A stretch of 64,000 nucleotides of DNA, taken from NCBI GenBank assembly GCA_041672465.1, contig JBAYZO010000006.1, forward strand, positions 4,664 through 68,663, in the 5' to 3' direction. This document shows, one piece after another, positions 53,630-61,757 of this stretch. Within the stretch, counting starts at the first letter, position 1, and every line of letters starts with the position of its first letter. Position numbers and translations under genes: made by a program. Below the pieces are notes generated by a model. That model had not been told where the DNA came from. It did not search any database and saw nothing but the letters and a program-made list of their open reading frames with translations. The stretch is from UBA1206 sp041672465 (GTDB taxonomy: Bacteria; Bacillota; Clostridia; Oscillospirales; CAG-382).

Positions 53630-54325
53630 TCAATAAGAGAGCTTGCCGAGTTCGTCTTTCAGCCTTACGATTATCCGCTTTTCAAGCCTTGAGATATATG
53701 ACTGGGAAATGCCGAGTATATCGGCGACTTCCTTTTGGGTTTTTTCCCCCCTGCACCCTCCGAACCCAAACCTCAGCTCAATTATCGTGCGCTCCCTTTC
53801 GGGGAGCTTTCTCAGCGCCTGACTTATTATTTTTCTGTCCTCGCTCTCTTCTATGTTTCGGTAAACATAGTCGCTTTCGGTGCCGAGCATATCGCCGAGC
53901 AGCAGCTCGTTGCCGTCCCAGTCCACGTTGAGCGGCTCGTCAAGCGAAACCTCGCCGCGCTGTCCGGAGGATTTTCTTATATACATAAGTATCTCGTTTT
54001 CCACGCACCGCGAAGCGTAGGTCGCGAGCTTTATCTGCTTGTCGCTTTTAAAAGTGTTTACCGCCTTAATAAGCCCGATAGTGCCGATTGAAATCAAGTC
54101 TTCTATCCCCGCGCCCGTAGACTCAAACTTTTTGGCTATATAAACGACAAGCCTCAGGTTATGCTCTATGAGCAGCTTTTTTGAGCCCTCTTCCGATATG
54201 CTCTCGATAAGGCGCTGTTCGTCCTCGTGGGTGAGCGGGGCGGGGAGAGAGGCGGGGCCGTTGATATAAAAGACGTTGTTCTCAAGCAAAAAGTAGTTTA
54301 GTATCTTCTTTAACAAGGCTAACAT
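53630..54325 (-). CDS. sigE: Sporulation sigma factor, pro-sigma-E
   Basis: Mother-cell sigma factor of 231 residues. An N-terminal membrane-associated pro-sequence (MLALLKKILNYFLLENNVFY) is followed by the LPAPLTHEDEQ region, region 2 (EHNLRLVVYIAKKFESTG, ATYASRCVENEILMYIRK) and region 4 with helix-turn-helix KEVADILGISQSYISRLE. ATG 54325 has AGGAG 6 bases upstream; a longer frame is rejected. It starts 10 bases after spoIIGA, whose product cleaves the pro-sequence. Confidence 0.95.
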   Translation of the reverse strand: MLALLKKILNYFLLENNVFYINGPASLPAPLTHEDEQRLIESISEEGSKKLLIEHNLRLVVYIAKKFESTGAGIEDLISIGTIGLIKAVNTFKSDKQIKLATYASRCVENEILMYIRKSSGQRGEVSLDEPLNVDWDGNELLLGDMLGTESDYVYRNIEESEDRKIISQALRKLPERERTIIELRFGFGGCRGEKTQKEVADILGISQSYISRLEKRIIVRLKDELGKLSY

Positions 54326-54335
54326 GTCGCACTCC

Positions 54336-55142
54336 TTATATAAGGGACTTCGGGATAAGCCCGTCGAAGCCCGAAAAATTTTCAGTGTAGCTGTCCACCG
54401 CCACGATGGCGTCAATTTCAAACCCCGCTTTCCCAAGCGGCCTTATCGTTATCTTGTCGGGGGAAAAGCCATAGATAAGCCTTTCGCCCCCGCCGGCGGT
54501 TTTCAGCGGAATGGGGCGGGGGGTTTCGGGTTTTCGCCCCCCGAACGACTTTTCGGCGACAATTATCACCCGCTTTCCGCTGAACATGTCGAGCGCGAAA
54601 CAGCCGCTGTCGATAAGCAGCCTTACTTTAAAGGTTTCGCCCCCTTTTTCAATGATGGCGTGCGCGGTGGTGACGCACGCCCTTTTCCCCGCGATAAGCG
54701 CGTAGACATATGACGCCGCCACGGCGAAAAACGAAAGGCAAAGCAAAAATACCGGCTCCACTCTGGCGTAAAACCCGCCGTTATACATATAATATCTCCC
54801 CGAAAGCGCGCAAACCGCGGAGAGCACCCCTCCCATAAGGGCGGCGGAGAGAATAAAAATAAGCGTCCGCTTTAGGAGAAGCCGAAAAGAACCGAAACCA
54901 TACGCCAAAGCACACATGAGAAGCGATGCCCCCAAATGCGCGGGGAGGGCGAGCGCGCTAAACCCCCACCCGAGGTATAAAACCAAAAGCGACCAGCCCC
55001 CGCCGGCGGCGGAGGAGGCTATAAGCCGCGATGTTTTAAGTTTCGCTGAGACAATCGCCCCCGCGATATACAGGCAAAAAAAGTCAAGAGTGAAGTTTAT
55101 AAGAAAAAAAATATCAGCGTATATTACATATGTCTCGCCCAT
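54336..55142 (-). CDS. spoIIGA: SpoIIGA, sigma-E processing peptidase
   Basis: Membrane aspartic protease that activates pro-sigma-E. About 268 residues: five hydrophobic helices in the first 145 residues, then a soluble domain with the catalytic Asp in LLIDSGCFALDMFSG; the usual form is DTGN-L-DP-SG, so two positions differ. ATG 55142 fits the family start (YADIFFLINFTLDF follows at once); an in-frame ATG at 55160 is also possible, and neither has an ideal Shine-Dalgarno. Confidence 0.9.
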   Translation of the reverse strand: MGETYVIYADIFFLINFTLDFFCLYIAGAIVSAKLKTSRLIASSAAGGGWSLLVLYLGWGFSALALPAHLGASLLMCALAYGFGSFRLLLKRTLIFILSAALMGGVLSAVCALSGRYYMYNGGFYARVEPVFLLCLSFFAVAASYVYALIAGKRACVTTAHAIIEKGGETFKVRLLIDSGCFALDMFSGKRVIIVAEKSFGGRKPETPRPIPLKTAGGGERLIYGFSPDKITIRPLGKAGFEIDAIVAVDSYTENFSGFDGLIPKSLI

Positions 55143-55189
55143 AAGAGTAAAAAAGCACATCCTTTTAGCGTTTGCTGCCTTGTCCTCTC

Positions 55190-55222
55190 ATTTTAAAACC
55201 CCTGTCTTAAAAAACATGTCAA
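55190..55222 (-). promoter_or_regulatory. Candidate spoIIGA promoter with long spacer
   Basis: TTGACA (55222-55217) and TAAAAT (55195-55190) on the minus strand, separated by 21 bases. The Bacillus spoIIG promoter has a similar over-long spacer and needs Spo0A. TGTC-type partial 0A boxes lie at 55217 and 55203. The assignment is tentative. Confidence 0.4.
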
Positions 55223-55297
55223 CTGTTAGGGTAAAATAAAAATTTTTTAAGTCATTTCCCGCAAGGCTGGCGAATAAATATATACGAGGCGATAATC

Positions 55298-55456
55298 TTG
55301 AAAAAACTGCTTGCTTTTATAATTTCACTAACGCTTATTATTTCGGCTCTTGCCCTGCTCGGCGAGCGCCCGAGCGACCTTGCGGCTTTCGCCGGTATTG
55401 GCGGGGAGTTCAAGCCCGTAAATATTGTTCAATTTTTCCGTCAGCTCCTTAAGTGA
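55298..55456 (+). CDS. Small single-span membrane peptide coupled to the M50 protease
   Basis: A 52-residue frame from TTG 55298 with GAGG about 8 bases upstream: a basic start (MKKL), one hydrophobic helix (about 5-22) and a 30-residue outward or lumenal tail ending FFRQLLK. The stop overlaps the GTG start of the protease gene as GTGA. It has the position of SpoIVFA or BofA, partners of SpoIVFB, but no recognisable similarity to either. Function unknown. Confidence 0.6.
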   Translation: MKKLLAFIISLTLIISALALLGERPSDLAAFAGIGGEFKPVNIVQFFRQLLK

Positions 55457-56046
55457 GCGGGCTTTATTTCCCGGTGTTCGGCGGGAGGGTGAGGGTAAAC
55501 ATATTCGCCCCCGCCTGTTTTTGGATAATTGCCGTCTCGGAGGGAGTGCCGGCTTTTTTTTGCGTTTTGGCGGGGGCTCTTGTGCACGAGGCGGGGCATT
55601 TGATACTCATTTATTCGCACGGGCAAAAAGTGACCCGAGTTGATATCGAGCCGTTCGGCGGGACGATAGGCTATACCTCGGAGGGTCTCGGGTATACCGA
55701 AGAAGCCTCGATTTGCGCTGCGGGAATTTTTTTTAACTTGCTTTTCGCTTTTTTAGGATGTTTGCCGCTTGGGGTTTTACGGAGCGAATATCTGCTTTTA
55801 TTTATATTTTCCTGTCTTTTTTTTGCTTTTATAAACATCATACCGCTTAAGACAAACGACGGCGGACACTTGATTTACTTAAGAACAGCCAAAAACAAAG
55901 GGGAGGAAGCGGCCGAAAAAGCCTTGAAAACGGCGTCTGTTATCGGCGGGATTATTCTTGCCGCCCTTGGGATTTTTATCTTATATCTTTCGGACTTCAA
56001 CAACGGTATGTGTGTTTTGTTCATACTTGCCGCCATACCGAAATAA
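55453..56046 (+). CDS. SpoIVFB-like M50 site-2 protease
   Basis: A 197-residue intramembrane zinc metalloprotease. HEAGH (about 47-51) and the distal INIIPLKTNDGGH motif give the zinc site; five or six membrane helices. In sporulating bacteria SpoIVFB cleaves pro-sigma-K, and this protein is a candidate for that role, although no sigma-K gene is in the window and other M50 substrates are possible. GTG 55453 overlaps the small membrane peptide gene. Confidence 0.85.
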   Translation: MSGLYFPVFGGRVRVNIFAPACFWIIAVSEGVPAFFCVLAGALVHEAGHLILIYSHGQKVTRVDIEPFGGTIGYTSEGLGYTEEASICAAGIFFNLLFAFLGCLPLGVLRSEYLLLFIFSCLFFAFINIIPLKTNDGGHLIYLRTAKNKGEEAAEKALKTASVIGGIILAALGIFILYLSDFNNGMCVLFILAAIPK

Positions 56047-56050
56047 AACC

Positions 56051-56079
56051 TTGATTTCGCCGGCCTTTTATGGTACAAT
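56051..56079 (+). promoter_or_regulatory. Sigma-A promoter of the AlgX-like lipoprotein gene
   Basis: TTGATT (56051-56056), 17-base spacer, TACAAT (56074-56079). Confidence 0.65.
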
Positions 56080-56106
56080 ATGCGCTGAAAGGTTTGGTTG
56101 CGAAAT

Positions 56107-57735
56107 ATGAAAAAACTGCTCTTTTTAGTTCTGACGATTTTACTTTCGCTGTCGCTTGGGTACTGCGCGGGCGGAAACGGTGACAATACCGGAAAAAGCG
56201 AAACCGTCAGCAACGCCCCGGCGTCTGAATACAATTCATCCTCCAATGGCGGTCTTACATACCCCTCGTCGCCCGAAAGCGCGGGCAGCGCCGATAGGTC
56301 ACAGCCCTCGGGTCTTTCGGAAGAGACAAGCCCGAACGACAGCGTTCAGGTTTCGGAACCTGTCTCCGAAGAGCCCTCCGTTCCGGAGGAAAGCTCGCGG
56401 ACAAGCGGTGAGGTTTCAATAAATTCACCTGAAGTATCAACCCCGGCGCAAGTGAGTTCTGAAGAACCTTCGGAAGAGCCATCTGAAGAACCGTCGGTTG
56501 AATCATCGGAAGAACCTTCGGAAGAGCCGTCGGAAGAACCCTCTGAAGAGCCGTCAGAAGAGCCCTCAGAAGAAGAGCCTCCTAAAAAAGAGACAGCCGC
56601 CACCCCGTCCGTTTACGGCTGCACAAAGCTTTATGACGGGGCGTTTGTGATACTCGGCACCTGCGAAAACAACGCAACCATTTATTTCACCGCAAACGGC
56701 GTTACCGATTCCACAAATTCGGACCACGGCTTTTTCTCGGTAAGGGTAAAATCAATGGCGTCTTCGCTTGGCGTTTCGCTCTGGGCGGTTGTGGATGGTA
56801 AAGAAAACAGCAAAAAGTTAAGCTACACCGCGGTGCCCAAAGCGGTTTCCACCGATATGTGGGATATCATTGCCGGAAAAGACTATCAGTTCCACCTCGG
56901 GCTTACGCTGAACGACCACCTGCGTAACAACCTTTACAGTCAGTCGCAGCTAAGTGAACTCACCCAGCGCCTAAAGGCAAGGCAGGCGTCGCTCGGCGAC
57001 ACTCAAATTATATATGTGCTCGTGCCCTCCCCCGCCGAAATTTACCCCGAGACCATGCCGGCCGAATACAAACAAATCGGCAGTATCTCAAGGCTTGACC
57101 AAGTAATGAGCGCTATAAAAAAAGCCGGTGTGTCTTGCATAAACTTAAAATCGCTTTTCACCGAGCATAAAAACGACGCTTATAAATTATATTGGAAGAC
57201 AGACTCGCACTGGTCGGAATACGGAGCGTTTTTGGCTTATAAAGAAATTTTTGACCTTGTGTCCGAAAGATTCCCGAACGCCGCCGCGAGAAGTTTTGAC
57301 GAGTTTAACTGGGTGAGCGACTTTTATGTGGGGGGCGATATGTCGTATTACCTTGAGTACTACAACGGCGTGTACAGCCCGAACCTGCCCATGAAAGAGT
57401 ACAGTTACCTCAGAGTGCCGAAATTTAGCATGCCGTCCGCGATAAAACAAATAAAACGGTATGTCAGCGATAAGATTTTAATATTTGACCAGACGGCAAT
57501 GACGTCAAAAATGGTTATTGAGACAAACCGCCCGAACCTCCCGAACGCCATTGTTATGCGAGACTCTTATTCCACCCAGCTCTATGACATTCTTGCCGAA
57601 CGCTTTAACCTCACCTGCTATGAGCCGATGTGGTCGTTCACTTTCAGCGAGCGGGAAATAAGCAGATATAACGCGGATTTTGTAATTTATATTATAGTTG
57701 AGAGAAATCTTGACTCCGTATTTAACTTTGGATGA
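56107..57735 (+). CDS. AlgX/DHHW-like SGNH-fold lipoprotein with Ser-Glu-Pro repeat linker
   Basis: A 542-residue exported lipoprotein, paralogue of the protein at 21423. The signal peptide ends near LGYCAGG; a long Ser/Glu/Pro linker (about 25-160) includes about ten SEEP units; then a small beta domain and an AlgX-like SGNH domain with TDSHWSEYGAF and the nucleophile in MRDSYSTQL. Polysaccharide O-acetylation or esterase activity outside the membrane is inferred from the family. ATG 56107 is preferred over TTG 56098. Confidence 0.78.
   Translation: MKKLLFLVLTILLSLSLGYCAGGNGDNTGKSETVSNAPASEYNSSSNGGLTYPSSPESAGSADRSQPSGLSEETSPNDSVQVSEPVSEEPSVPEESSRTSGEVSINSPEVSTPAQVSSEEPSEEPSEEPSVESSEEPSEEPSEEPSEEPSEEPSEEEPPKKETAATPSVYGCTKLYDGAFVILGTCENNATIYFTANGVTDSTNSDHGFFSVRVKSMASSLGVSLWAVVDGKENSKKLSYTAVPKAVSTDMWDIIAGKDYQFHLGLTLNDHLRNNLYSQSQLSELTQRLKARQASLGDTQIIYVLVPSPAEIYPETMPAEYKQIGSISRLDQVMSAIKKAGVSCINLKSLFTEHKNDAYKLYWKTDSHWSEYGAFLAYKEIFDLVSERFPNAAARSFDEFNWVSDFYVGGDMSYYLEYYNGVYSPNLPMKEYSYLRVPKFSMPSAIKQIKRYVSDKILIFDQTAMTSKMVIETNRPNLPNAIVMRDSYSTQLYDILAERFNLTCYEPMWSFTFSEREISRYNADFVIYIIVERNLDSVFNFG
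56458..56580 (+). repeat. 12-base tandem coding repeat (SEEP units)
   Basis: About ten copies of Ser-Glu-Glu-Pro with varied synonymous codons (tct/tcg/tca, gaa/gag), suggesting old repeats held by selection on the protein rather than recent slippage. Confidence 0.8.
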
Positions 57736-57754
57736 ACTTTATTTGGATTATGTG

Positions 57755-57783
57755 TTGACAAAACGGAAAAAGCATATTATACT
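57755..57783 (+). promoter_or_regulatory. Sigma-A promoter of the wall-anchored protein gene
   Basis: TTGACA (57755-57760), 17-base spacer, TATACT (57778-57783), with a leader of about 90 bases. Confidence 0.8.
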
Positions 57784-57878
57784 TATTCTTAGATGGGTAT
57801 AGAATAAGTTGCTATGAAAGCAATATACCGTAAACATCAATATACCACAATAATATTTTTAAGGAGTGTAAGACAGAC

Positions 57879-58922
57879 ATGAAGAAAATTTCAGCGCTTA
57901 TTTTAGTTTTTCTCCTTGTTGCGGCAAGCGTTTCAACGCTTGTGGTAAATGTCTCGGCCGAAAACGCGGACAACAGGGAATTCACCGTTTACAGGGTTGA
58001 GACAGCTCCCACGATCGACGGCGTTATTGAGGAGGGCGAATACCCGCTTCTGACAAGCTGGCCCGACGACCAACAAATGTCCAACAGGGGCGACTACGTG
58101 AACAACATCTCGGCATACATATATATGTGCTATGACGAGGACTACCTTTACTACGCGGTCAAGACCGAATGCGACTCCCCCCACGTGGCGATGATGGACA
58201 ACGACGCGCAGCATTGGGTGTTTAACGCCCATCACCTAATGACCCTTATTATCCCGGATGACCCCACAAACGGCATTTATCCCGACGGAAGCGCCGGCTG
58301 GGCCGACCTTTACAACGGCGGATTTTGCTATGAGTGGACAATGATTTACACAAGCGAAGCCACTCCGTCCCACGGCGAGGGCGAAGCTTTCGCCACCGAC
58401 CACTTCGGCAATTTGATTGCCGGCAATTTAGCTACATACGCCTGCGGAAGCGACGGCGACTATGATATGTATGAAATTAAAATACCCTGGTCGTCAATGA
58501 AATCCTCAAAGCAAACCACCCCTCTTATCGGCGAGGAAGGCACTGTTTTCGGCATAGACCTGACAATCGGGCTCACCGACATCAATAACGACGCCGATGT
58601 AATTGCCAACGGCGGTTATGACGGCGGGGACGGCGTTTACAAAGGCAACTATCTGTATCTCGCCGACTGCTACGCACATGGCCCGAAAACCCTTAACGCC
58701 TGCGCGGTTATGACCCTTGGGGATCTGTATCAGGACACCATTGTCGATGAATCCAGCGAACCTGCCGAGGAAACAAGCGAACCCGCCGCGGAAACAAGCG
58801 AACCGGCCGAGGAATCAAGCTCTAAAGACCCCACCCCTCCCACCGGGGACAGCGGTTTTGCGGCGCTTGCGATACTAACTGTCGTCGCGCTTGCCGGAAT
58901 TGTAATTGCTAAGAGAAAATAA
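57879..58922 (+). CDS. Secreted CBM9-like protein with PPTGD-type C-terminal anchor
   Basis: A 347-residue surface protein: signal peptide (1-27), a CBM9/DOMON-like beta domain (TAPTIDGVIEEGEY, IYMCYDEDYLYYAVK), a Glu/Ser/Pro linker of SEPAEET units, then PTPPTGDSG, a hydrophobic helix and a KRK tail. That layout is a sorting signal, but the pentapeptide is PPTGD instead of LPxTG. AAGGAG lies about 12 bases before ATG 57879. Carbohydrate binding is inferred from the fold. Confidence 0.75.
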   Translation: MKKISALILVFLLVAASVSTLVVNVSAENADNREFTVYRVETAPTIDGVIEEGEYPLLTSWPDDQQMSNRGDYVNNISAYIYMCYDEDYLYYAVKTECDSPHVAMMDNDAQHWVFNAHHLMTLIIPDDPTNGIYPDGSAGWADLYNGGFCYEWTMIYTSEATPSHGEGEAFATDHFGNLIAGNLATYACGSDGDYDMYEIKIPWSSMKSSKQTTPLIGEEGTVFGIDLTIGLTDINNDADVIANGGYDGGDGVYKGNYLYLADCYAHGPKTLNACAVMTLGDLYQDTIVDESSEPAEETSEPAAETSEPAEESSSKDPTPPTGDSGFAALAILTVVALAGIVIAKRK

Positions 58923-58960
58923 AATAAAAACAAGTTTGTTTTTATAATAAGTAAAACCGG

Positions 58961-58990
58961 ACAAAACCGCCTTTTTAAGGGCGGTTTTGT
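58961..58990. terminator. Terminator hairpin between convergent genes
   Basis: ACAAAACCGCC pairs with GGCGGTTTTGT around a short T-rich loop; A and T tracts on both sides allow use in both directions. Confidence 0.8.
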
Positions 58991-59012
58991 TATGGTCAGA
59001 TATAAAAGGCTT

Positions 59013-59768
59013 TTATTTTGTCAGCCAGTCAAGCGCGGGTTGGATCTCATCGTCCCAATACTCCCAAGTATGCGAGCCGGGGGATTCTTTATAGGCGACT
59101 TCAAAACCCTTTTCGGTAAGGAATTTTTTAAGGTTTCTGTTGCAATCGATAAGCCCGTCCTCGGTTCCGCAGACAAGGTAAAATTTGGGCTTTTTCCCCC
59201 CGCGACTAAGCAGTTTTTCGGCGGCGTACTCGACAGTGTGGGCTTCGCGATCGCGCGGGGGGCCGAAAATTGAGTTCCAATAAGGAGTGTCGGGGCGCTT
59301 ATCAACGTTAAAAGAACCCGAGAGCGAAACCGCTTTAGAAAAAGTATCGCTTTCCCACAGCGCGGCCTTGACGCTGCCGTAACCCCCCATGGAAAGCCCG
59401 GCTATCCAGTTGTCCTCCCGCTTTGGGGACATTTTGGGGAAGAAATCACGGCAAATTCCCGGGAGTTCCTTTGACACAAAGGTAAAATATTTTAAATACC
59501 CGCACTCCATGTCTGTGTACCAGCCCAAGTTTGTGGCCGGCATTACGACGGCGATGCCTTTATACGCGGCGTAGCGCTCAATCGAGGTCCTCCGCTGCCA
59601 GATGGTGTGATCGTCGCTCATGCCGTGGAGGAGGTACAGCGTGGGATAGGTTGCGGAGGAAGTTGTCTCCAGCCCTATCTGCCCGGTAGTCGACTGGGGT
59701 ATAATCACGTCCATATTCACACACATTCCCAGTACGTTTGAAAAAAAGTTAACATGCATCAGCGCCAT
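59013..59768 (-). CDS. Alpha/beta-hydrolase esterase (EstA/esterase D type)
   Basis: A 251-residue cytoplasmic serine esterase of the esterase D / tributyrin esterase group. Oxyanion LYLLHGMSDD, nucleophile Ser in GLSMGGYG, catalytic His in SHTWEYW and an Asp near GTEDGLID. AAGGAG lies before ATG 59768. Substrate could be S-formylglutathione-like or acetylated sugars; not decided. Confidence 0.88.
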   Translation of the reverse strand: MALMHVNFFSNVLGMCVNMDVIIPQSTTGQIGLETTSSATYPTLYLLHGMSDDHTIWQRRTSIERYAAYKGIAVVMPATNLGWYTDMECGYLKYFTFVSKELPGICRDFFPKMSPKREDNWIAGLSMGGYGSVKAALWESDTFSKAVSLSGSFNVDKRPDTPYWNSIFGPPRDREAHTVEYAAEKLLSRGGKKPKFYLVCGTEDGLIDCNRNLKKFLTEKGFEVAYKESPGSHTWEYWDDEIQPALDWLTK

Positions 59769-59805
59769 TTTTCTTCTCCTTGTTATATGAAAATTTATCC
59801 TGTAA

Positions 59806-59926
59806 CCTTTGTAAAATTGAGTAACTTCAAGTTTTTAACGCTTTCGCTGTAACTGTTTAATTCAGCAATTCACCCTTTAAGCTTTATAAAATTGGGTAAT
59901 GCAAGTTTTTGATGCTTTCGCTGTAA
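59806..59926 (-). repeat. Degenerate half-copies of the palindromic element
   Basis: Two partial units carry the left arm (CAAGTTTTT, at 59828 and 59902) followed by the TTTCGCTGTAA remnant of the first hairpin but lack the second hairpin and right arm. Each is preceded by a TTTGTAAAATTG- or TTTATAAAATTG-like flank also seen before the full copies. Confidence 0.65.
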
Positions 59927-59969
59927 TAAATTAACAAATTGTCTTTCAATTGTTGTAAAATCAAAGAAT

Positions 59970-60035
59970 GCAAGTTTTTGACGGTTTCGCTTTAGCGAAA
60001 TTGCAGTTGTTTAAACTGCAAAATCAAAAACTTGC
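59970..60035 (-). repeat. Palindromic three-way-junction element, full copy B
   Basis: Left arm GCAAGTTTTTGA and right arm TCAAAAACTTGC enclose hairpins TTTCGC/GCGAAA and TTGCAGTT/AACTGCAA, so a single strand can fold as a three-way junction. Nearly identical to copy C. Confidence 0.85.
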
Positions 60036-60082
60036 CGGCTTAACTGACAATTCACCCTTTAAGCTTTATAAAATTTGGTAAT

Positions 60083-60148
60083 GCAAGTTTTTGATGCTTT
60101 CGCTTTAGCGAAATTGCAGTTGTTTAAACTGCAAAATCAAAAACTTGC
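60083..60148 (-). repeat. Palindromic three-way-junction element, full copy C
   Basis: Same structure as copy B with a G-to-C difference near the first hairpin. Its right arm overlaps the 3' end of birA (60137) and provides the last codons and stop of that gene. Confidence 0.85.
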
Positions 60149-60856
60149 CAGCCCAATTGAAACTTCCCCGCTGTCAAGCGCCATTATTCCCTCCGGGGTT
60201 TTAACAATTAGGCGGAATTTTTTATCTATATCAAGAACCCTGCCCGAAAAATTAATCCCACCGCGGACAAAGGATACATCCCTCCCCGTAAGGCAGGATT
60301 TTTTTCTGTATTCGTCCACGCGGTCGGGGTGCCTTAGAAAGTCAAGGTCAAAATCAAGTTTTTCCGCGAGGCGGGAGGCAAGCCTTTGCCTTTCCGCCGG
60401 AACCACCCCCGCTTTATTTTTAAGCGTATCCGGCAGATTTACGCCGGGGAGGTTTACCCCCACCCCCACGATAAAACCGTCATACCCGGGCGATTTCCCC
60501 GCCGCAACACGCTCGGCAAGTATGCCGCAGACTTTTTTATTTCCGTGAAAAATATCGTTAACCCATTTTACCCGGAGTTCCAGCCCCGAAACCTCTTCTA
60601 TCGCCGACAGCGCGGCAAGCGCCGCCACGGGGGTGACAAGCGTAAAATCGCCGGGTTTTATGTCCTCAAAACAGTAATAGGCGGAAAAATAAACCCCGCC
60701 GTCAGAAGAATAAAAACTTTTGCCCTGTCTTCCTCTCCCCGCCGTTTGGGTTCTCGCAAGCACCGCCGTGCCGTGCTTTGCCCCCTCCCTCGCCAAGGAC
60801 TTTAAATAATTGTTTGTCGAATCGACGGTGTCTATATTTATAATATTAAAGGCCAA
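60137..60856 (-). CDS. birA: Biotin--protein ligase (monofunctional)
   Basis: Attaches biotin to carboxylase carrier proteins; 239 residues, lacking the N-terminal DNA-binding domain of bifunctional BirA. Motifs are DSTNNYLK, TQTAGRGRQGKSF, KWVNDI and GVGVNLPG. TTG 60856 has AGGTGA close upstream. The last residues (LASF) and stop codon come from repeat copy C. Confidence 0.92.
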   Translation of the reverse strand: MAFNIINIDTVDSTNNYLKSLAREGAKHGTAVLARTQTAGRGRQGKSFYSSDGGVYFSAYYCFEDIKPGDFTLVTPVAALAALSAIEEVSGLELRVKWVNDIFHGNKKVCGILAERVAAGKSPGYDGFIVGVGVNLPGVNLPDTLKNKAGVVPAERQRLASRLAEKLDFDLDFLRHPDRVDEYRKKSCLTGRDVSFVRGGINFSGRVLDIDKKFRLIVKTPEGIMALDSGEVSIGLASF

Positions 60857-60872
60857 AAAATCACCTCAGAAA

Positions 60873-60901
60873 ATTATAGTCCCAAGGGGCGGTTTTGTCA
60901 A
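60873..60901 (-). promoter_or_regulatory. Sigma-A promoter of birA
   Basis: TTGACA (60901-60896), 17-base spacer, TATAAT (60878-60873) on the minus strand; divergent from and only six bases away from the lgt -35 box. Confidence 0.85.
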
Positions 60902-60907
60902 GATTCC

Positions 60908-60936
60908 TTGACAAAGCCGGGGCGCAAACGTATAAT
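60908..60936 (+). promoter_or_regulatory. Sigma-A promoter of lgt
   Basis: Perfect TTGACA (60908-60913), 17-base spacer, perfect TATAAT (60931-60936). Confidence 0.88.
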
Positions 60937-60968
60937 CAAAACATAAATTCAAAAAGGTTGTTGTTTTA

Positions 60969-61730
60969 ATGTTCCCGGAAATTAACCTTGGCTTTTTGGG
61001 TAGTCTCAGGCTTTACACCGTAATGGCCGCTATAGGGGTCGCCGTCTTTTGCCTGCTTGTTTATAAAGAGGTAAGCAGGATACAAAAAACCTCGCCGTTC
61101 CCCGAAAAAGCGTATATATTCCCAAAATTGGCGTGGAGCTTGTTTGGCGGCTATTTCGGCGCGCTTTTTTATGACGCGGCGTTTAAATATGCCCAGCGGG
61201 GAGCTCTTGAGCTTAAAGGCATCGCGTTTTACGGCGGGCTAATCGGCGGGGTAATCACTCTGTACTTGTTTTTTGTATATTCACCAAAAGCCACTTCGCT
61301 CACCGCTTTAAAGTGGTTTGACACGCTTACAATACCTTTTTTAGCCTTTCATTTTGTTGGCAGAATAGGCTGTTTTTTGTCAGGTTGCTGTTATGGCAAG
61401 CCGACAGACAGCGCTTTTGGCGTAAGCTTTCCCGATCAGCCCGAATACGGGGTCTTCCATTTCGGGCAAAAGGTTTACCCCACTCAGCTGTTTGAGGCGG
61501 CGGGAATAATTGCGATAATTTTCCTCTTAGCGTTTGTTTTTAAAAAGAATAGGTTTAAACTTTACCTTATTTTTTATTCGGCGCTTAGGTTTTTTGTGGA
61601 ATTCTTCCGTGGCGATGACAGAGGGGTATGCTTATTTAGCCTCTCCCCAGCTCAAAACACAAGCCTTGCGATACTTTTGGCGGTGGTTCTTTATTCCGTA
61701 TTCCGGTTTATAAAACAAAAGTCAAAATAA
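60969..61730 (+). CDS. lgt: Prolipoprotein diacylglyceryl transferase
   Basis: Membrane enzyme (253 residues) that adds diacylglycerol to lipobox Cys, needed for the many lipoproteins here. About seven hydrophobic helices; family motifs YGGLIGGV and GRIGCFLSGCCYG, then YPTQLFEA. The Cys residues replacing the usual N and E positions in the signature are a feature of a Firmicutes subgroup. ATG 60969. Confidence 0.93.
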   Translation: MFPEINLGFLGSLRLYTVMAAIGVAVFCLLVYKEVSRIQKTSPFPEKAYIFPKLAWSLFGGYFGALFYDAAFKYAQRGALELKGIAFYGGLIGGVITLYLFFVYSPKATSLTALKWFDTLTIPFLAFHFVGRIGCFLSGCCYGKPTDSAFGVSFPDQPEYGVFHFGQKVYPTQLFEAAGIIAIIFLLAFVFKKNRFKLYLIFYSALRFFVEFFRGDDRGVCLFSLSPAQNTSLAILLAVVLYSVFRFIKQKSK

Positions 61731-61757
61731 ATTATCCGAGGTATATATAACCCGCCA

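Noticed and set aside
55250..55290. Sigma-E-type promoter before the M50 protease unit
   Set aside because: A GTCATTT and CGAATAAA pair with about 13 bases between is only a partial match and could be chance.
59806..60148. Possible CRISPR array
   Set aside because: Repeat units are long, palindromic and irregularly spaced, the intervals are not unique spacers of constant length, and no cas genes are present.
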